Source of the DNA: Phocaeicola salanitronis DSM 18170
Lineage (GTDB): Bacteria > Bacteroidota > Bacteroidia > Bacteroidales > Bacteroidaceae
Direction of reading: 5' to 3'
NCBI RefSeq assembly: GCF_000190575.1
Contig: NC_015165.1
Span: 1 to 40,303 of the forward strand
Length of the DNA: 40,303 nt
Shown here in pieces: positions 1-9,235 of the stretch. Under the pieces are notes generated by a model. It had not been told where the DNA came from. It ran no database searches and was given only the letters and a program-made list of their open reading frames with translations. The translations under genes and the position numbers were made by a program. Each line of letters opens with the position of its first letter. Position 1 is the stretch's first letter.

Positions 1-13
1 ACAATAATTAAAT

Positions 14-349
14 ATGGATTATTCAAAATTTATTTTAACAGTATTTGGCATATATATCTTATACTATGCAATTAATATCGTTTATGATTCATTCTTTCAT
101 AAATCGTCCCAAGAAGGAAATATTAATGAAGACGAAGAGTTTATTATAGACGAAGAAGAAGACGAAGAAAAACCTCATGAAGTCCTTGACAACGAAGTTG
201 AACAAGCCTCTTTACAAGAAGAAATTAAAGACGATTCAGGGGAACATAATGATGAAATACAGATAGTGATGGAAGTTGAGACACAAGGAATTCCACTTGA
301 AGAATTAATAGCAAAAGGAAAGAATATGTTTGCGACAGTTAATTATTAA
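14..349 (+). CDS. Small membrane-anchored acidic protein, first gene of the tra operon (TraD position)
   Basis: This 111-residue protein has one N-terminal transmembrane segment (about residues 6-25), then a very acidic stretch rich in Glu and Asp (about 36-80), and a short C-terminal part ending near GKNMFATVNY. I do not recognise the family by sequence. Its place just before traE matches the position of the small TraC/TraD proteins in Bacteroides conjugative elements, so a minor inner-membrane transfer component is the likeliest role. The gene starts 13 bases from the window edge. If the molecule is circular, it lies directly downstream of the inverted recombination site at 40265-40295. A weak A-rich leader and no obvious Shine-Dalgarno are normal for Bacteroidetes. 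Confidence 0.6.
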   Translation: MDYSKFILTVFGIYILYYAINIVYDSFFHKSSQEGNINEDEEFIIDEEEDEEKPHEVLDNEVEQASLQEEIKDDSGEHNDEIQIVMEVETQGIPLEELIAKGKNMFATVNY

Positions 350-378
350 CATATGTATAATTTTAAAACAACAAAAAA

Positions 379-693
379 ATGAATTTAAAAAATTTCTTAA
401 AGAGAAAAACATGTATCGCAATCGCAACGGTATTATTGACAACAACTAGTATCTATGCACAAGGAGCAGCTGGTATTGATGCCGCAAGTTCTGAATTAGA
501 GACTTACATGGATCCGCTAGGAAACATGATTATGATATTAGGAGCCATCGTTGGTTTGGTAGGTGCAGTAAGATGCTTCATCAAATGGAACTCAGGTGAC
601 CAAGATGTTCAAAAGGCAGTCATGGGATGGATGGGTTCTTGCATATTCCTTGTCGTTTCAGGAGCTATTGTTAAAGCCTTTTTTGGCGTTTAA
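379..693 (+). CDS. traE: TraE-like conjugal transfer protein (DUF4134)
   Basis: The 104-residue product has a cleavable-type signal peptide (residues 1-28, ending IYAQG) followed by two hydrophobic segments (about 50-65 and 82-102) joined by a loop with FIKWNSGD. This is the layout of the DUF4134/TraE family, a small VirB2/VirB3-like inner-membrane protein of Bacteroides conjugation systems. It is followed immediately by the TraF gene, whose start lies two bases after its stop. The family and order are well known; the exact role in pilus assembly is inferred. Family assignment is by recognition, not by search. Confidence 0.85.
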   Translation: MNLKNFLKRKTCIAIATVLLTTTSIYAQGAAGIDAASSELETYMDPLGNMIMILGAIVGLVGAVRCFIKWNSGDQDVQKAVMGWMGSCIFLVVSGAIVKAFFGV

Positions 694-694
694 G

Positions 695-994
695 ATGGAA
701 AGAGAACATCCAACTTTTAATGTTTATAAGGGGCTTCAAAAGCCCCTTATTTTCAAAGGTCTTAAAGGGAAATTCATCTATATAGGTGCAGGATGCGCTA
801 TTGGAGCATTATTATCCAGTGTCATTATTTCAAATATTATATCATATACATGGGGAGGAATCACTCTTTGTATTGTAATGTTTGGTGGATTAAGCCTAAC
901 TGTACATCTTCAAAAAAAAGGATTGCACAAAAAGGACAAAAGCAAAGGCATCTATATAGAATCTCGCATTTTTTTAAAGGAACGAAAAAAATAA
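695..994 (+). CDS. traF: TraF-like conjugal transfer protein (DUF4133)
   Basis: This 99-residue protein fits DUF4133 (TraF), a VirB3-like membrane component. An N-terminal segment NVYKGLQKPLIFKGLKGKF precedes two transmembrane helices (about 29-50 and 53-72) and a basic tail. A longer frame is open from 596, but that would run inside traE; the ATG at 695 sits two bases after the traE stop and gives the usual N-terminus of the family, so I chose it. Four bases separate its stop from the traG start, so translation is probably coupled. Confidence 0.85.
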   Translation: MEREHPTFNVYKGLQKPLIFKGLKGKFIYIGAGCAIGALLSSVIISNIISYTWGGITLCIVMFGGLSLTVHLQKKGLHKKDKSKGIYIESRIFLKERKK

Positions 995-998
995 TATT

Positions 999-3839
999 AT
1001 GCTGAAGAAAAAAGATTTTGAAGCACCGTGGATTGGGATTGAAATGATTGATTCTATCCCAGTATTTTATAACCGAAGAGGGGACTATTCTGTCTGCATA
1101 CGATGCGAAAATCCCATAATGCAATTTGCAGCAAATACAGATGCCTTTTATGATTTCCATAACTTGTTTTCCAATATTATAAAAACACTAGGAGCAGGAT
1201 ATATTATTCAAAAGCAAGACATCTTTTGCAAAGAAGCCTTTCACTCTAATAACTTAAATGCTACAGATTATCTTAGCAAAAGATATTTTGAACATTTTGA
1301 GAATAGAATATTTACCAGTATATCCACTTATATAACAATTACAAGACAATTACAAAGAAGTAAATTCTTTGCATGGGATTCAAAAGAATTCTCTACATTT
1401 CTTCGAAATATAACTAAGGTTTTATCATTGCTAAACAGCAAAGATATGGGAGCAAAGCTATTGCAGCCCAAAGAACTAGAGGAATACATGATAAGAGTTA
1501 TTTCATGCAATTTTAATTCACAGAAACTCAGTTTAAAGAATATCAAAACAACATCCGAATATATTAACATTGGAGAAAAAAAACTTCAAAGCATTTCTTT
1601 GGTTGACATAGACGAAGTAAACTTACCAACCATTATAAAACCATATAAGGAAATTAATGTTGGAGTAAAACTTCCTGTTGACTTACTATCATTTATTTAT
1701 GATAGTCCAGAAATTGAAACAATTATTTATAATCAGATAATAGAAATTCCAGATCAACGAAACGAATCAAATAAGTTAGAAGCAAAAAAAAGGAGGCATA
1801 AAAGTATGCCAGATCCTGCAAATGATCTATGCGTTGAGGACATAGATAAAGTTCAGTCTGATATAGCACGAGAAGGCAAGATTCTTGTGTATGCACATTA
1901 TAATATCATGTTAGCAAATCAACAAGATATCACAAAAGCATCAAACTATATTGAAAGTTCATTATTTGATTGTGGAATTATCCCAAACAAACAATGTTAC
2001 AATCAGTTTGAGTTGTTTAAATGTGCCTTACCGGGATGCGCTACAGAGCTTAAATCTTATGACAAATTTTTAACAACATCAGACGCTGCTATATGCTTCT
2101 TTTTCAAAGAGAGATTAGCACTTACAGAGAAAAGTCCATTCTTAACATACTACACCGATAGACAAGGAATTCCGATAGGAATAGATTTTTCTGGGAAAGA
2201 AGGAGATATTAAGTATACAAACAACTCAAATGTCTTTGTTCTTGGACCATCAGGTTCAGGAAAATCATTTTTTGTCAACGACACAATTAGACAATGGGTA
2301 AACCAAGATACTGATATTGTTATGGTAGATACCGGACATAGCTATTCAGGCTTATGTCAATATTTCAACGGAAAGTATATAACGTATTCTGCTGAAAAAC
2401 CTATCTCCATGAACCCGTTTGATATTACAGAAAAAGAATATAACGTGGAAAAAAAGAATTTCCTGAAATCACTGATCTTTCTTCTTTTCAAAGGAAGCTC
2501 TGGAAAAATTTTAAAAGAAGAAGAAGAAATTTTAGATATTGTGATAGATAAATACTATTCATTCTATTTCAATCCTTTTTCCGGATACAGTAAAGAAGAA
2601 AAAGAATCCATAAAAGAAACTTTATTGTTAGAATATCAAATTAATCATAACGAACTTGAAACATTAAGGGAAAAAGAAAAAAGGGAGCTTCTTGAGATAA
2701 AGCTAAAAAAGCTCGAAATGTTAGTTGAGCGTGGAGAAGGAGGGGAAGTTGATAATGCAAAAAGAGCGATCCAGAATATTTTAATAGAAAATGGATTTAC
2801 ACTTGCCGAAATGAATAACCCAAATGAAAGACTATTGTCTATCATTGAAAGAAGAATTATGGAAAAAGAGGCAGCATTAAAAGACATTAAGGTCGACAAT
2901 TTATCTTTCAATTCATTCTATGAGTTTTCATTGAGAATGATTCCTATTATTTGCAATGAAAATAAAATTCAATTTGATTTATCTGGCTATAAATTTCTAC
3001 TAAAGAAATTTTATAAAGGCGGACAATTAGAACGAACATTGAATGAAAAATTTGATACTTCTCTTTTTGATGAAAAGTTCGTTGTATTCGAAATTGATGC
3101 AATCAAGGATGATCCCCAATTATTCCCTATTGTAACACTTATTATAATGGACTTATTTATTCAAAAAATGAGGTTAAAAAAGAATAGAAAGGCTTTAATA
3201 ATCGAAGAAGCTTGGAAAGCTATCGCATCAGAAATGATGGCTGGCTACATACAATATTTATATAAAACAGTCAGAAAATTTTGGGGTATTGCAATGGTAG
3301 TGACACAAGAACTTGATGACATTATCAGTAATCCGATCGTCAAAAAATCTATTATCAATAATTCTGATATACTTTGCTTACTTGATCAAAAAAAATTTAA
3401 AGACAAATACGAAGAAATAGCCAACCTGTTGACATTATCTGAAGTTGATCAAAAACAAATCTTTACGATTAATCAACTAAATAATAAAGAAAACAGGAAT
3501 CGATTTAATGAAGTTTTCATTAAAAGAGGAAGCTATGGAAATGTCTTTGGCGTGGAAGTCTCCCTATATGAATATTTCACTTTCACAACTGAAAGAATCG
3601 AAAAAGATGCCGTTGGATATTATATAGAATTGTATGGAGATTATCATAAAGGATTAGATAATTTCATCAATGACATGAAAAAATCTAATCTTAAAACAGG
3701 AGATTGGGTTAGACATGTTGCTTCCGTACTAGGTAAAATAAATGCAGAACAGAATCTGACAGATATCTTCTATAACAATCTAGCCAATGAAGAAACTTTG
3801 TACAAATTTATACTTACACAATATCATGAATCCGCATAA
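999..3839 (+). CDS. traG: TraG conjugation ATPase (VirB4 family)
   Basis: This large cytoplasmic ATPase (946 residues) powers the type IV secretion channel. A Walker A motif GPSGSGKS lies at about residues 416-423, followed by MVDTGHSYSGL. The Walker B motif ALIIEEAW is at about 731-738, followed by the TVRKFWG and VVTQELDD motifs typical of VirB4/TraC ATPases. The N-terminal 400 residues are the VirB4 domain that docks on membrane partners. A charged Lys/Glu-rich insertion at about 520-620 looks like a coiled-coil finger. Length (about 830-950) fits the Bacteroides TraG family. The next gene starts inside its last codons. Confidence 0.95.
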   Translation: MLKKKDFEAPWIGIEMIDSIPVFYNRRGDYSVCIRCENPIMQFAANTDAFYDFHNLFSNIIKTLGAGYIIQKQDIFCKEAFHSNNLNATDYLSKRYFEHFENRIFTSISTYITITRQLQRSKFFAWDSKEFSTFLRNITKVLSLLNSKDMGAKLLQPKELEEYMIRVISCNFNSQKLSLKNIKTTSEYINIGEKKLQSISLVDIDEVNLPTIIKPYKEINVGVKLPVDLLSFIYDSPEIETIIYNQIIEIPDQRNESNKLEAKKRRHKSMPDPANDLCVEDIDKVQSDIAREGKILVYAHYNIMLANQQDITKASNYIESSLFDCGIIPNKQCYNQFELFKCALPGCATELKSYDKFLTTSDAAICFFFKERLALTEKSPFLTYYTDRQGIPIGIDFSGKEGDIKYTNNSNVFVLGPSGSGKSFFVNDTIRQWVNQDTDIVMVDTGHSYSGLCQYFNGKYITYSAEKPISMNPFDITEKEYNVEKKNFLKSLIFLLFKGSSGKILKEEEEILDIVIDKYYSFYFNPFSGYSKEEKESIKETLLLEYQINHNELETLREKEKRELLEIKLKKLEMLVERGEGGEVDNAKRAIQNILIENGFTLAEMNNPNERLLSIIERRIMEKEAALKDIKVDNLSFNSFYEFSLRMIPIICNENKIQFDLSGYKFLLKKFYKGGQLERTLNEKFDTSLFDEKFVVFEIDAIKDDPQLFPIVTLIIMDLFIQKMRLKKNRKALIIEEAWKAIASEMMAGYIQYLYKTVRKFWGIAMVVTQELDDIISNPIVKKSIINNSDILCLLDQKKFKDKYEEIANLLTLSEVDQKQIFTINQLNNKENRNRFNEVFIKRGSYGNVFGVEVSLYEYFTFTTERIEKDAVGYYIELYGDYHKGLDNFINDMKKSNLKTGDWVRHVASVLGKINAEQNLTDIFYNNLANEETLYKFILTQYHESA

Positions 3840-4518
3840 ATCAATCTTAAAAAGATTAGCTTTACTTATAACAGTGCTATGTAGCATAAAAACTATGTAT
3901 GCACAGCAAGCCGTATTTGATATAACTTGTGTCGAAACACTTATAGCAAATCATAAAGTACAACATTCTTCTTTCTCAAATGTGAAAGACAATGAAACCC
4001 AGATAAGTTTACTTCAACAAAAAATTAGTGAAAAGATGGTTCAAATAGAATTCTTCGCAAGCAAATTTTATAATTCACTGAAAAGCGTTGAAGCAATAAT
4101 AAAAACAGGAAAGGACATCATTTATTGTACCGACATAGCTAAAGACATAGGGCAATATCAAAGTGAAATGGTTAAACTAGCAAAAGGAGATCCAGAGCTT
4201 CTTTTAGTTTCTGCAAAAACGGAACTAGAACTTGTCAATAGGACATCAGATTTGTGCCAATATATATATCAAGTCGCAATTATCGGAACTGATGTAAATC
4301 TGATGGATAACAAACAACGCATAGATTTATTAAAATATGTCATCAATGAATTGAGAGTCATGAGAGGTATTGCATATTCTGTATGCAGACAGATGAAAAC
4401 GGCTAAAAGAAACGGAGTTTTAAAAACACTTATGCCGGGAGCATTTAAATATAAAAGCAACGGATCAAAAATTGTAGAAGACATTCTAAAAGATTTCAAA
4501 TTCAACATTAAACATTAA
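3826..4518 (+). CDS. Exported transfer-region protein, paralogue of 17904-18578
   Basis: The 230-residue product begins with a signal peptide (MNPHKSILKRLALLITVLCS, cleavage near YAQQ). The mature part is helical, with heptad-like stretches and the conserved block DNKQRIDLLKYVINELR. I chose the ATG at 3826, overlapping the traG end by 14 bases, because it gives a clean signal peptide; an upstream in-frame ATG at 3787 would spoil it. Position after traG corresponds to TraI/TrbJ-type periplasmic proteins (VirB5-like) in related systems, but I see no direct DUF4141 signature. A second copy of the mature domain is encoded at 17904-18578. Confidence 0.75.
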   Translation: MNPHKSILKRLALLITVLCSIKTMYAQQAVFDITCVETLIANHKVQHSSFSNVKDNETQISLLQQKISEKMVQIEFFASKFYNSLKSVEAIIKTGKDIIYCTDIAKDIGQYQSEMVKLAKGDPELLLVSAKTELELVNRTSDLCQYIYQVAIIGTDVNLMDNKQRIDLLKYVINELRVMRGIAYSVCRQMKTAKRNGVLKTLMPGAFKYKSNGSKIVEDILKDFKFNIKH

Positions 4519-4523
4519 AGTCT

Positions 4524-5177
4524 ATGAAAAGAATAATATTGTTTTCCCTTATGTTTCTTGGGACGCTTAAAATGGTAGCACAAACGCCTGTTAAAGATAG
4601 TGGGAAATGGAGTGTTCTGAACAACATGGAATTTATGGATAGGGTAAGATTGCAACCCGAATGGTATCATTACTGGATATGGTACAAAAAAATTTTTGGC
4701 ATCAAGATACCTCTAGTTGGGCTTGGACTTCACGATTCGTATGGAAAAGAAGATCGAAGAAATTTCCAATTACAAGAAGTCCCAATGATGGCAGCAGTAG
4801 CACTTAATAAATCCGAGGCAGAAAAAGAACATGAGAAAGTCGATACAGTATATAGGCAGGAGCTGTTTAAATACGCGGATAAAACAATAGATTATCAATA
4901 CAATTTAACTAAAGGGAAAAGAAATGAGCTATTATCCAATATTGCAGTGCAATTGGCAACATACACATCTAATGGTGGAAGTTCTGAACATGTTCAAGTT
5001 ATTTCAGAAGAAGTAGAACGGATCAATAGCAATATATCTATTATACATGATTCTCACATGAGTAATGCCAAAAAGAGGGAAGCATACTTGGGGTTTGAAA
5101 AAGAACTCATAGAAGTATTATCCTTAATTACAAGATTAAACAATGTCAACAATGTAATCGGTAAACATTATGAATGA
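4524..5177 (+). CDS. Exported conjugal transfer protein, possibly DUF5045-type
   Basis: A 217-residue protein with a signal peptide (MKRIILFSLMFLGTLKMVAQ) and a soluble periplasmic body containing an aromatic block (EWYHYWIWYKK) and later helical stretches. It sits between the VirB5-like gene and traJ, where Bacteroides transfer operons often carry a periplasmic accessory gene. The DUF5045 label is tentative. Its stop overlaps the traJ start by eight bases (ATGAATGA), pointing to coupled translation. The 60 bases encoding its signal peptide recur with about four differences at 17904-17963, in front of an unrelated mature domain. Confidence 0.7.
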   Translation: MKRIILFSLMFLGTLKMVAQTPVKDSGKWSVLNNMEFMDRVRLQPEWYHYWIWYKKIFGIKIPLVGLGLHDSYGKEDRRNFQLQEVPMMAAVALNKSEAEKEHEKVDTVYRQELFKYADKTIDYQYNLTKGKRNELLSNIAVQLATYTSNGGSSEHVQVISEEVERINSNISIIHDSHMSNAKKREAYLGFEKELIEVLSLITRLNNVNNVIGKHYE

Positions 5178-6171
5178 ATTAATAGACAAATTTCTATTTG
5201 AATTATTTGATGGACTAAGAGAACACATCACAGATATTTTTGGTGAATTTCTTTCAGATGCACAGGCATTAGCAGCTATATTCATGTTGCTATATTTTGG
5301 CGTTGAAAGTTTTAAAATGATGAGTGGCGACAAAAGGCTTGAAATTATTCCGTTATTGCGTCCTTTCGCACTTGGACTTGTGCTTATGTTTTGGAATCCT
5401 TTTATTGAAGTTATCAGCTATCCGGGTGAAGTTCTAACAGAACACAGCAAAGATATGTTCTATAACAAAATAGATGAAGTTGAAATGCTTTCACGTGAAA
5501 GATATGCACTTATAGACAGCGTAGCAATCGAACTGATGCACTCGTCATTAGAAGTTGAGAGAGCTGAAGAAGAAGTAAAAGACGATAAATGGTATGATTT
5601 TAATATTGATTTTTCAGCTATTGGAGAAAAAATTGCTGGACTATGGGTTTATGTTGTGGCAAAGGTGCGCATGTTATTATTTAGCATTGTCGAGTTCTTA
5701 GTTGTAACGATATGGCAACTATGTATATATCTTGTATTTTTTCTACAAATAATTTTTACTGGCATATTAGTTACACTTGGACCAATTGCTTTTGCCTTTT
5801 CCGTTCTACCTGCCTTCAGGGATGCTTATGTGCAATGGATAGCCCGATTTGTCAGCGTTAGTTTATATTCCGTTATTGGATATATTGTCTTATCCTTATC
5901 ACTGGCAATTATGGGATATGGAATTGAGAAAGAAATCGCAATATTACATGAAGCACTAAGTAACGAGGCTGCATTTATTATGTATGTTGGCATGAGTTCT
6001 GGAGGTGTTAACAGCTTTATTCTGACATTATTATTAGGAGCTTTTTCTATGCTTACTATTCCATTTGTTTCAACATGGGTAGTATCAACAACAGGCATCG
6101 GACAAGCAGTTGGTGGTATGGTAGGAGGTGCAGCAATCGCAACAAAAGCTGTTGCAGGTAAAATCGTTTAA
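5170..6171 (+). CDS. traJ: TraJ conjugal transfer protein (TrbL/VirB6-like)
   Basis: This 333-residue polytopic inner-membrane protein has about six to seven hydrophobic segments (roughly residues 36-50, 62-85, 163-190, 192-215, 230-255, 270-300) and a Gly/Ala-rich C-terminus (GGMVGGAAIATKAVAGK). The core LGPIAFAFSVLPAFRDAYVQWIARFV (quoted in pieces: LGPIAFAFSVLPAF, then AYVQWIARFV) is characteristic of TraJ of Bacteroides conjugative transposons, equivalent to VirB6/TrbL, which forms the inner-membrane channel base. It overlaps the upstream gene by eight bases and is followed by traK after a 19-base gap. Confidence 0.9.
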   Translation: MNELIDKFLFELFDGLREHITDIFGEFLSDAQALAAIFMLLYFGVESFKMMSGDKRLEIIPLLRPFALGLVLMFWNPFIEVISYPGEVLTEHSKDMFYNKIDEVEMLSRERYALIDSVAIELMHSSLEVERAEEEVKDDKWYDFNIDFSAIGEKIAGLWVYVVAKVRMLLFSIVEFLVVTIWQLCIYLVFFLQIIFTGILVTLGPIAFAFSVLPAFRDAYVQWIARFVSVSLYSVIGYIVLSLSLAIMGYGIEKEIAILHEALSNEAAFIMYVGMSSGGVNSFILTLLLGAFSMLTIPFVSTWVVSTTGIGQAVGGMVGGAAIATKAVAGKIV

Positions 6172-6190
6172 TCTTATTAATTTATATTTT

Positions 6191-6805
6191 ATGATTATCA
6201 AAAACATTGAGAACAAAATTAAACTTGCTGGATTACTTTCTATTGGTAGTTTCATATCAAGCATAGTGATTTCTGGCATGGTTCTAGCATTCTGCTTTAC
6301 TCTTGTACGTGAAGAAAGAAAAAAGATTTATGTACTTGATCAAGATGTACCTGTACTAGTTAAACAAACTGGAGTTGAAGTCAATTTAGAAGTTGAATGT
6401 AAAAGTCATGTAAATCTTTTTCACTCACTATTTTTCACATTACCGCCTGATGATGACTTTATTAAGCATAACATGGAAAGTGCAATGTATCTAGTGGATG
6501 AAAGCGGACTTAAACAATATAATAATTTAAAAGAAAAAGGATATTTCAATACATTACTTGCCAGTTCTGCTACTGTGACAATTAAAACAGATAGCATAAA
6601 TATGAACATGTCAGACATGAGTTTTACCTATTACGGAACACAGAGAATTGAAAGGGAAACATCTGTATTAAAAAGGCAATTAGTTACCACAGGATATTTG
6701 CGTCAGGTTCCACGTACAGATAATAACCCACATGGATTAATTATAACAAATTGGAAAACTATACTTAATAAAGATTTAGATTACAAAATAAAAAAGAGTT
6801 TCTAA
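6191..6805 (+). CDS. traK: TraK conjugal transfer protein (VirB8-like)
   Basis: The 204-residue product has a short cytoplasmic N-terminus, one transmembrane helix (about residues 15-40) and a periplasmic domain. It shows the TraK family pattern of VNLFHSLFFTLPPDDDFI followed by a GYF segment and a C-terminal GYLRQVPRTDNNPHG motif. The reading frame is open further upstream, but the ATG at 6191 lies after the traJ stop and gives the family's usual N-terminus. VirB8-like proteins nucleate assembly of the inner-membrane complex. A one-base gap separates it from traL. Confidence 0.9.
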   Translation: MIIKNIENKIKLAGLLSIGSFISSIVISGMVLAFCFTLVREERKKIYVLDQDVPVLVKQTGVEVNLEVECKSHVNLFHSLFFTLPPDDDFIKHNMESAMYLVDESGLKQYNNLKEKGYFNTLLASSATVTIKTDSINMNMSDMSFTYYGTQRIERETSVLKRQLVTTGYLRQVPRTDNNPHGLIITNWKTILNKDLDYKIKKSF

Positions 6806-6806
6806 T

Positions 6807-7235
6807 ATGTTCACCAAAAAAAAATCATGGAAAGAGAATGTAAGAAAGAATACTGAAAATTCAACGGCTACATTCCTGACAAAATTATTCACCAAAATTG
6901 GCGTATATAAGATTTGCAACCAAATACTTATATGGGCAGAAGCACATCGAAAAGCAATGTTTACCATAACAGTTTCTTTTCTAATTTTTGTTACAGCTTT
7001 CTCAATTTTTACAAGACCTCAAAGAAGTGGTATGGAAACATTAAAGGCTGAAAAAGCAAAAATAGAAAATATAGGAAATGGTGGAATTGAAAAAAGCAGG
7101 AACAGCCTTTCTGCCCTTTTTGAACTAGCTAAAATTAGAGAGGAAATAAAACAAGTTCAAGAGAAAGGGAAACTTACAGCAAGCGATACGCTCAAAATTA
7201 AAGAACTGTATAACAAAGTAAAACAAATAAAATAA
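6807..7235 (+). CDS. traL: TraL-like conjugal transfer protein
   Basis: A 142-residue protein with a basic N-terminus, a single transmembrane segment (about residues 52-68) and a charged helical C-terminal half likely to be coiled coil (about 75-140). It occupies the traL position between traK and traM and has the size and layout of that family. Function in the family is poorly defined; it is probably an inner-membrane scaffold. Gaps of one and two bases to its neighbours show operon structure. Identification rests mainly on context and topology. Confidence 0.75.
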   Translation: MFTKKKSWKENVRKNTENSTATFLTKLFTKIGVYKICNQILIWAEAHRKAMFTITVSFLIFVTAFSIFTRPQRSGMETLKAEKAKIENIGNGGIEKSRNSLSALFELAKIREEIKQVQEKGKLTASDTLKIKELYNKVKQIK

Positions 7236-7237
7236 CA

Positions 7238-8377
7238 ATGAAATCTATTGATATAAAAAAGCCAAAATATATCTTGCCAGCCTTAGTATTGCCTTTTATA
7301 TTAGGTATTGGATGGATTATAAAAGACATGTGGTCTAATTCTGTCCCTATAGAAGAAACACAACTTACAGAAATGACCGAATTAAACACAGAGATTCCAG
7401 ATGCAGAACTAGAGAAAAGAACTGTTCACAACAAATTTGAAGCCCTGAAAAGTGCATTTAATAAAAGTTCGGATTTCTCTTCAATACAAACAATAGACAA
7501 AGAAGAAAATAATAACGAGATTGAAGACAATGGTTCTCTTTACACAAACGAAGAAATGAGACATATAGATAGCCTTAACCAAGCCTCACAGCTAAAAAAA
7601 ACAGAACTCGATAATCAGACTGCTGCACTAATGGAAATACAAAATAATGCCCTTACAGGCAATGAGAAACGACCTGAAAAGGAAAGAGAACTTCCACAAA
7701 AATCAAAAATGCAGGAAGAAATGGAACTATTCAAAATGCAAATGGCTTATATCGATTCGCTACAAAACCCACAGCGACACCAAAAGCCAGTTGTCAATGA
7801 TAGTAAAAAAACTGATATGGAAGAAAAAACAATAGAAGTAATGAAAGCCGTCAATCCTGCAACTGCATACTTTAATACTGTAGGGAAAGACAAAAAAACA
7901 TCTCTAATCACAGCTATACTGGATGAAAATGTTAAAGTAACGCAAGGCAGTAGAATCCGTATCCGTCTATTAGATGATATCATGTTAAATGATGCCATAC
8001 TCAGTAAAGGCACATACATTTACGGCAATGTTTCCGGATTTAGTGAGCAACGAGTAAAAATAAACATATCTTCCATAATGCTTGATGGAAAAAGAATGAA
8101 AGTTGATCTATCTGTATATGACATTGATGGGCAAGAAGGTTTTTTCGTCCCATCTTCTGCCTTTAGAGATTTAAGTAAAGATATAGGTAGTCAAGTTGGC
8201 AGTCAAAACATAACAATGAATACAAGTAATGGAGGTGTAGAACAATTTGCTTTTAATGCTTTACAAGACGCATATAGAAGCACTACGCAGGCTTTATCAA
8301 AGAATATCAAAAAGAATAAAGCAAAATTGAAATATAACACACAAATATTTTTAGTAAACAACAAAGAAGAAAAGTAA
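7238..8377 (+). CDS. traM: TraM conjugal transfer protein (VirB10-like)
   Basis: This 379-residue protein has one N-terminal transmembrane helix (about residues 13-30), a long charged, low-complexity periplasmic linker (about 40-200) and a C-terminal beta-rich domain (about 210-345). That domain contains LITAILDENVKVTQGSRIRI and the ILSKGTYIYGNV block, hallmarks of TraM in conjugative transposons and of the VirB10 fold. VirB10-like proteins span the periplasm and link the inner-membrane ATPases to the outer-membrane channel. Five bases separate it from traN. Confidence 0.92.
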   Translation: MKSIDIKKPKYILPALVLPFILGIGWIIKDMWSNSVPIEETQLTEMTELNTEIPDAELEKRTVHNKFEALKSAFNKSSDFSSIQTIDKEENNNEIEDNGSLYTNEEMRHIDSLNQASQLKKTELDNQTAALMEIQNNALTGNEKRPEKERELPQKSKMQEEMELFKMQMAYIDSLQNPQRHQKPVVNDSKKTDMEEKTIEVMKAVNPATAYFNTVGKDKKTSLITAILDENVKVTQGSRIRIRLLDDIMLNDAILSKGTYIYGNVSGFSEQRVKINISSIMLDGKRMKVDLSVYDIDGQEGFFVPSSAFRDLSKDIGSQVGSQNITMNTSNGGVEQFAFNALQDAYRSTTQALSKNIKKNKAKLKYNTQIFLVNNKEEK

Positions 8378-8382
8378 TTATT

Positions 8383-9225
8383 ATGAGAAAGTTTATTGCC
8401 ACAATCGTATGCTTTGTATGTCTAATCAGTAGTATACAGGCACAGACAATGCCAATAGGTGAGAATGTACAAATGGCAGGAGAGAACCCGGAAGAACTTA
8501 AAGTCATTTATGTAAACAAAGATGTTTCAACTCACTTCGTTGCAATGGAAGATATTAAATATGTAGATATTTCTATTAATGACATCGTAGGGGATATACC
8601 AACCTCTAATACACTTAGAGTAAAACCTATTAAAGAAGGGGCAAGCGGAGTTATAACTATCGTTACAGAACGTTTCCTTGTTCAATATCTACTTGTGTAT
8701 ACAAGTGACTTGGCTAAAACATACACACGCTTCACTATACCATATGCGGATTTAAAAAGTTATATGAATCCAGAAACGAATATGACAAAATCTCAAATGT
8801 ATGACTATGCTTATCGTATGTTCATTTCTGATAATAAATTCTATGATGTTTCAAGTAAAAGCAATTTGATGAAAATTAGGCTTAATAACATCTACACATT
8901 TGACAAATATTTTTTCATCGATATTTCTATGATAAATCGCTCAAATATTAGATATGACATAGACCAAATACGTTTTAAGATAGAAGATAAGAAACAAACG
9001 AAAGCTACAAATTTCCAGTCAATTGAAATTCTTCCGCTCATGCAGGTAAACAATAACAAAGTATTCAAGAAGAATTATCGCAACATCTTTGTTTTTGAAA
9101 AATTCACATTCCCTGATGAGAAAGTTCTTACGGTAGAAATATCAGAAAAGCAAATATCTGGGAGAACTATTACACTCCGCATTGATTATGCTGATGTGCT
9201 CAATGCAGATTCTTTCATCGATTAA
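8383..9225 (+). CDS. traN: TraN conjugal transfer protein (VirB9-like, DUF4138)
   Basis: A 280-residue exported protein with a signal peptide (about residues 1-21, ending SIQAQ) and a beta-rich periplasmic domain. It includes the typical DUF4138 stretch VIYVNKDVSTHFVAMEDIKY, the KYVDIS motif and later FKKNYRNIFVFEKFTFP. In this family the protein pairs with TraM to form the outer-membrane core. It directly follows traM and precedes traO. Length and motifs agree with the family. Well supported by both sequence and position. Confidence 0.92.
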   Translation: MRKFIATIVCFVCLISSIQAQTMPIGENVQMAGENPEELKVIYVNKDVSTHFVAMEDIKYVDISINDIVGDIPTSNTLRVKPIKEGASGVITIVTERFLVQYLLVYTSDLAKTYTRFTIPYADLKSYMNPETNMTKSQMYDYAYRMFISDNKFYDVSSKSNLMKIRLNNIYTFDKYFFIDISMINRSNIRYDIDQIRFKIEDKKQTKATNFQSIEILPLMQVNNNKVFKKNYRNIFVFEKFTFPDEKVLTVEISEKQISGRTITLRIDYADVLNADSFID

Positions 9226-9235
9226 AAATTATATT

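Noticed and set aside
2645..2911. Minus-strand ORF inside traG
   Set aside because: Shadow of the Lys/Glu-rich coiled-coil part of traG; Ser/Phe-rich composition typical of antisense frames.
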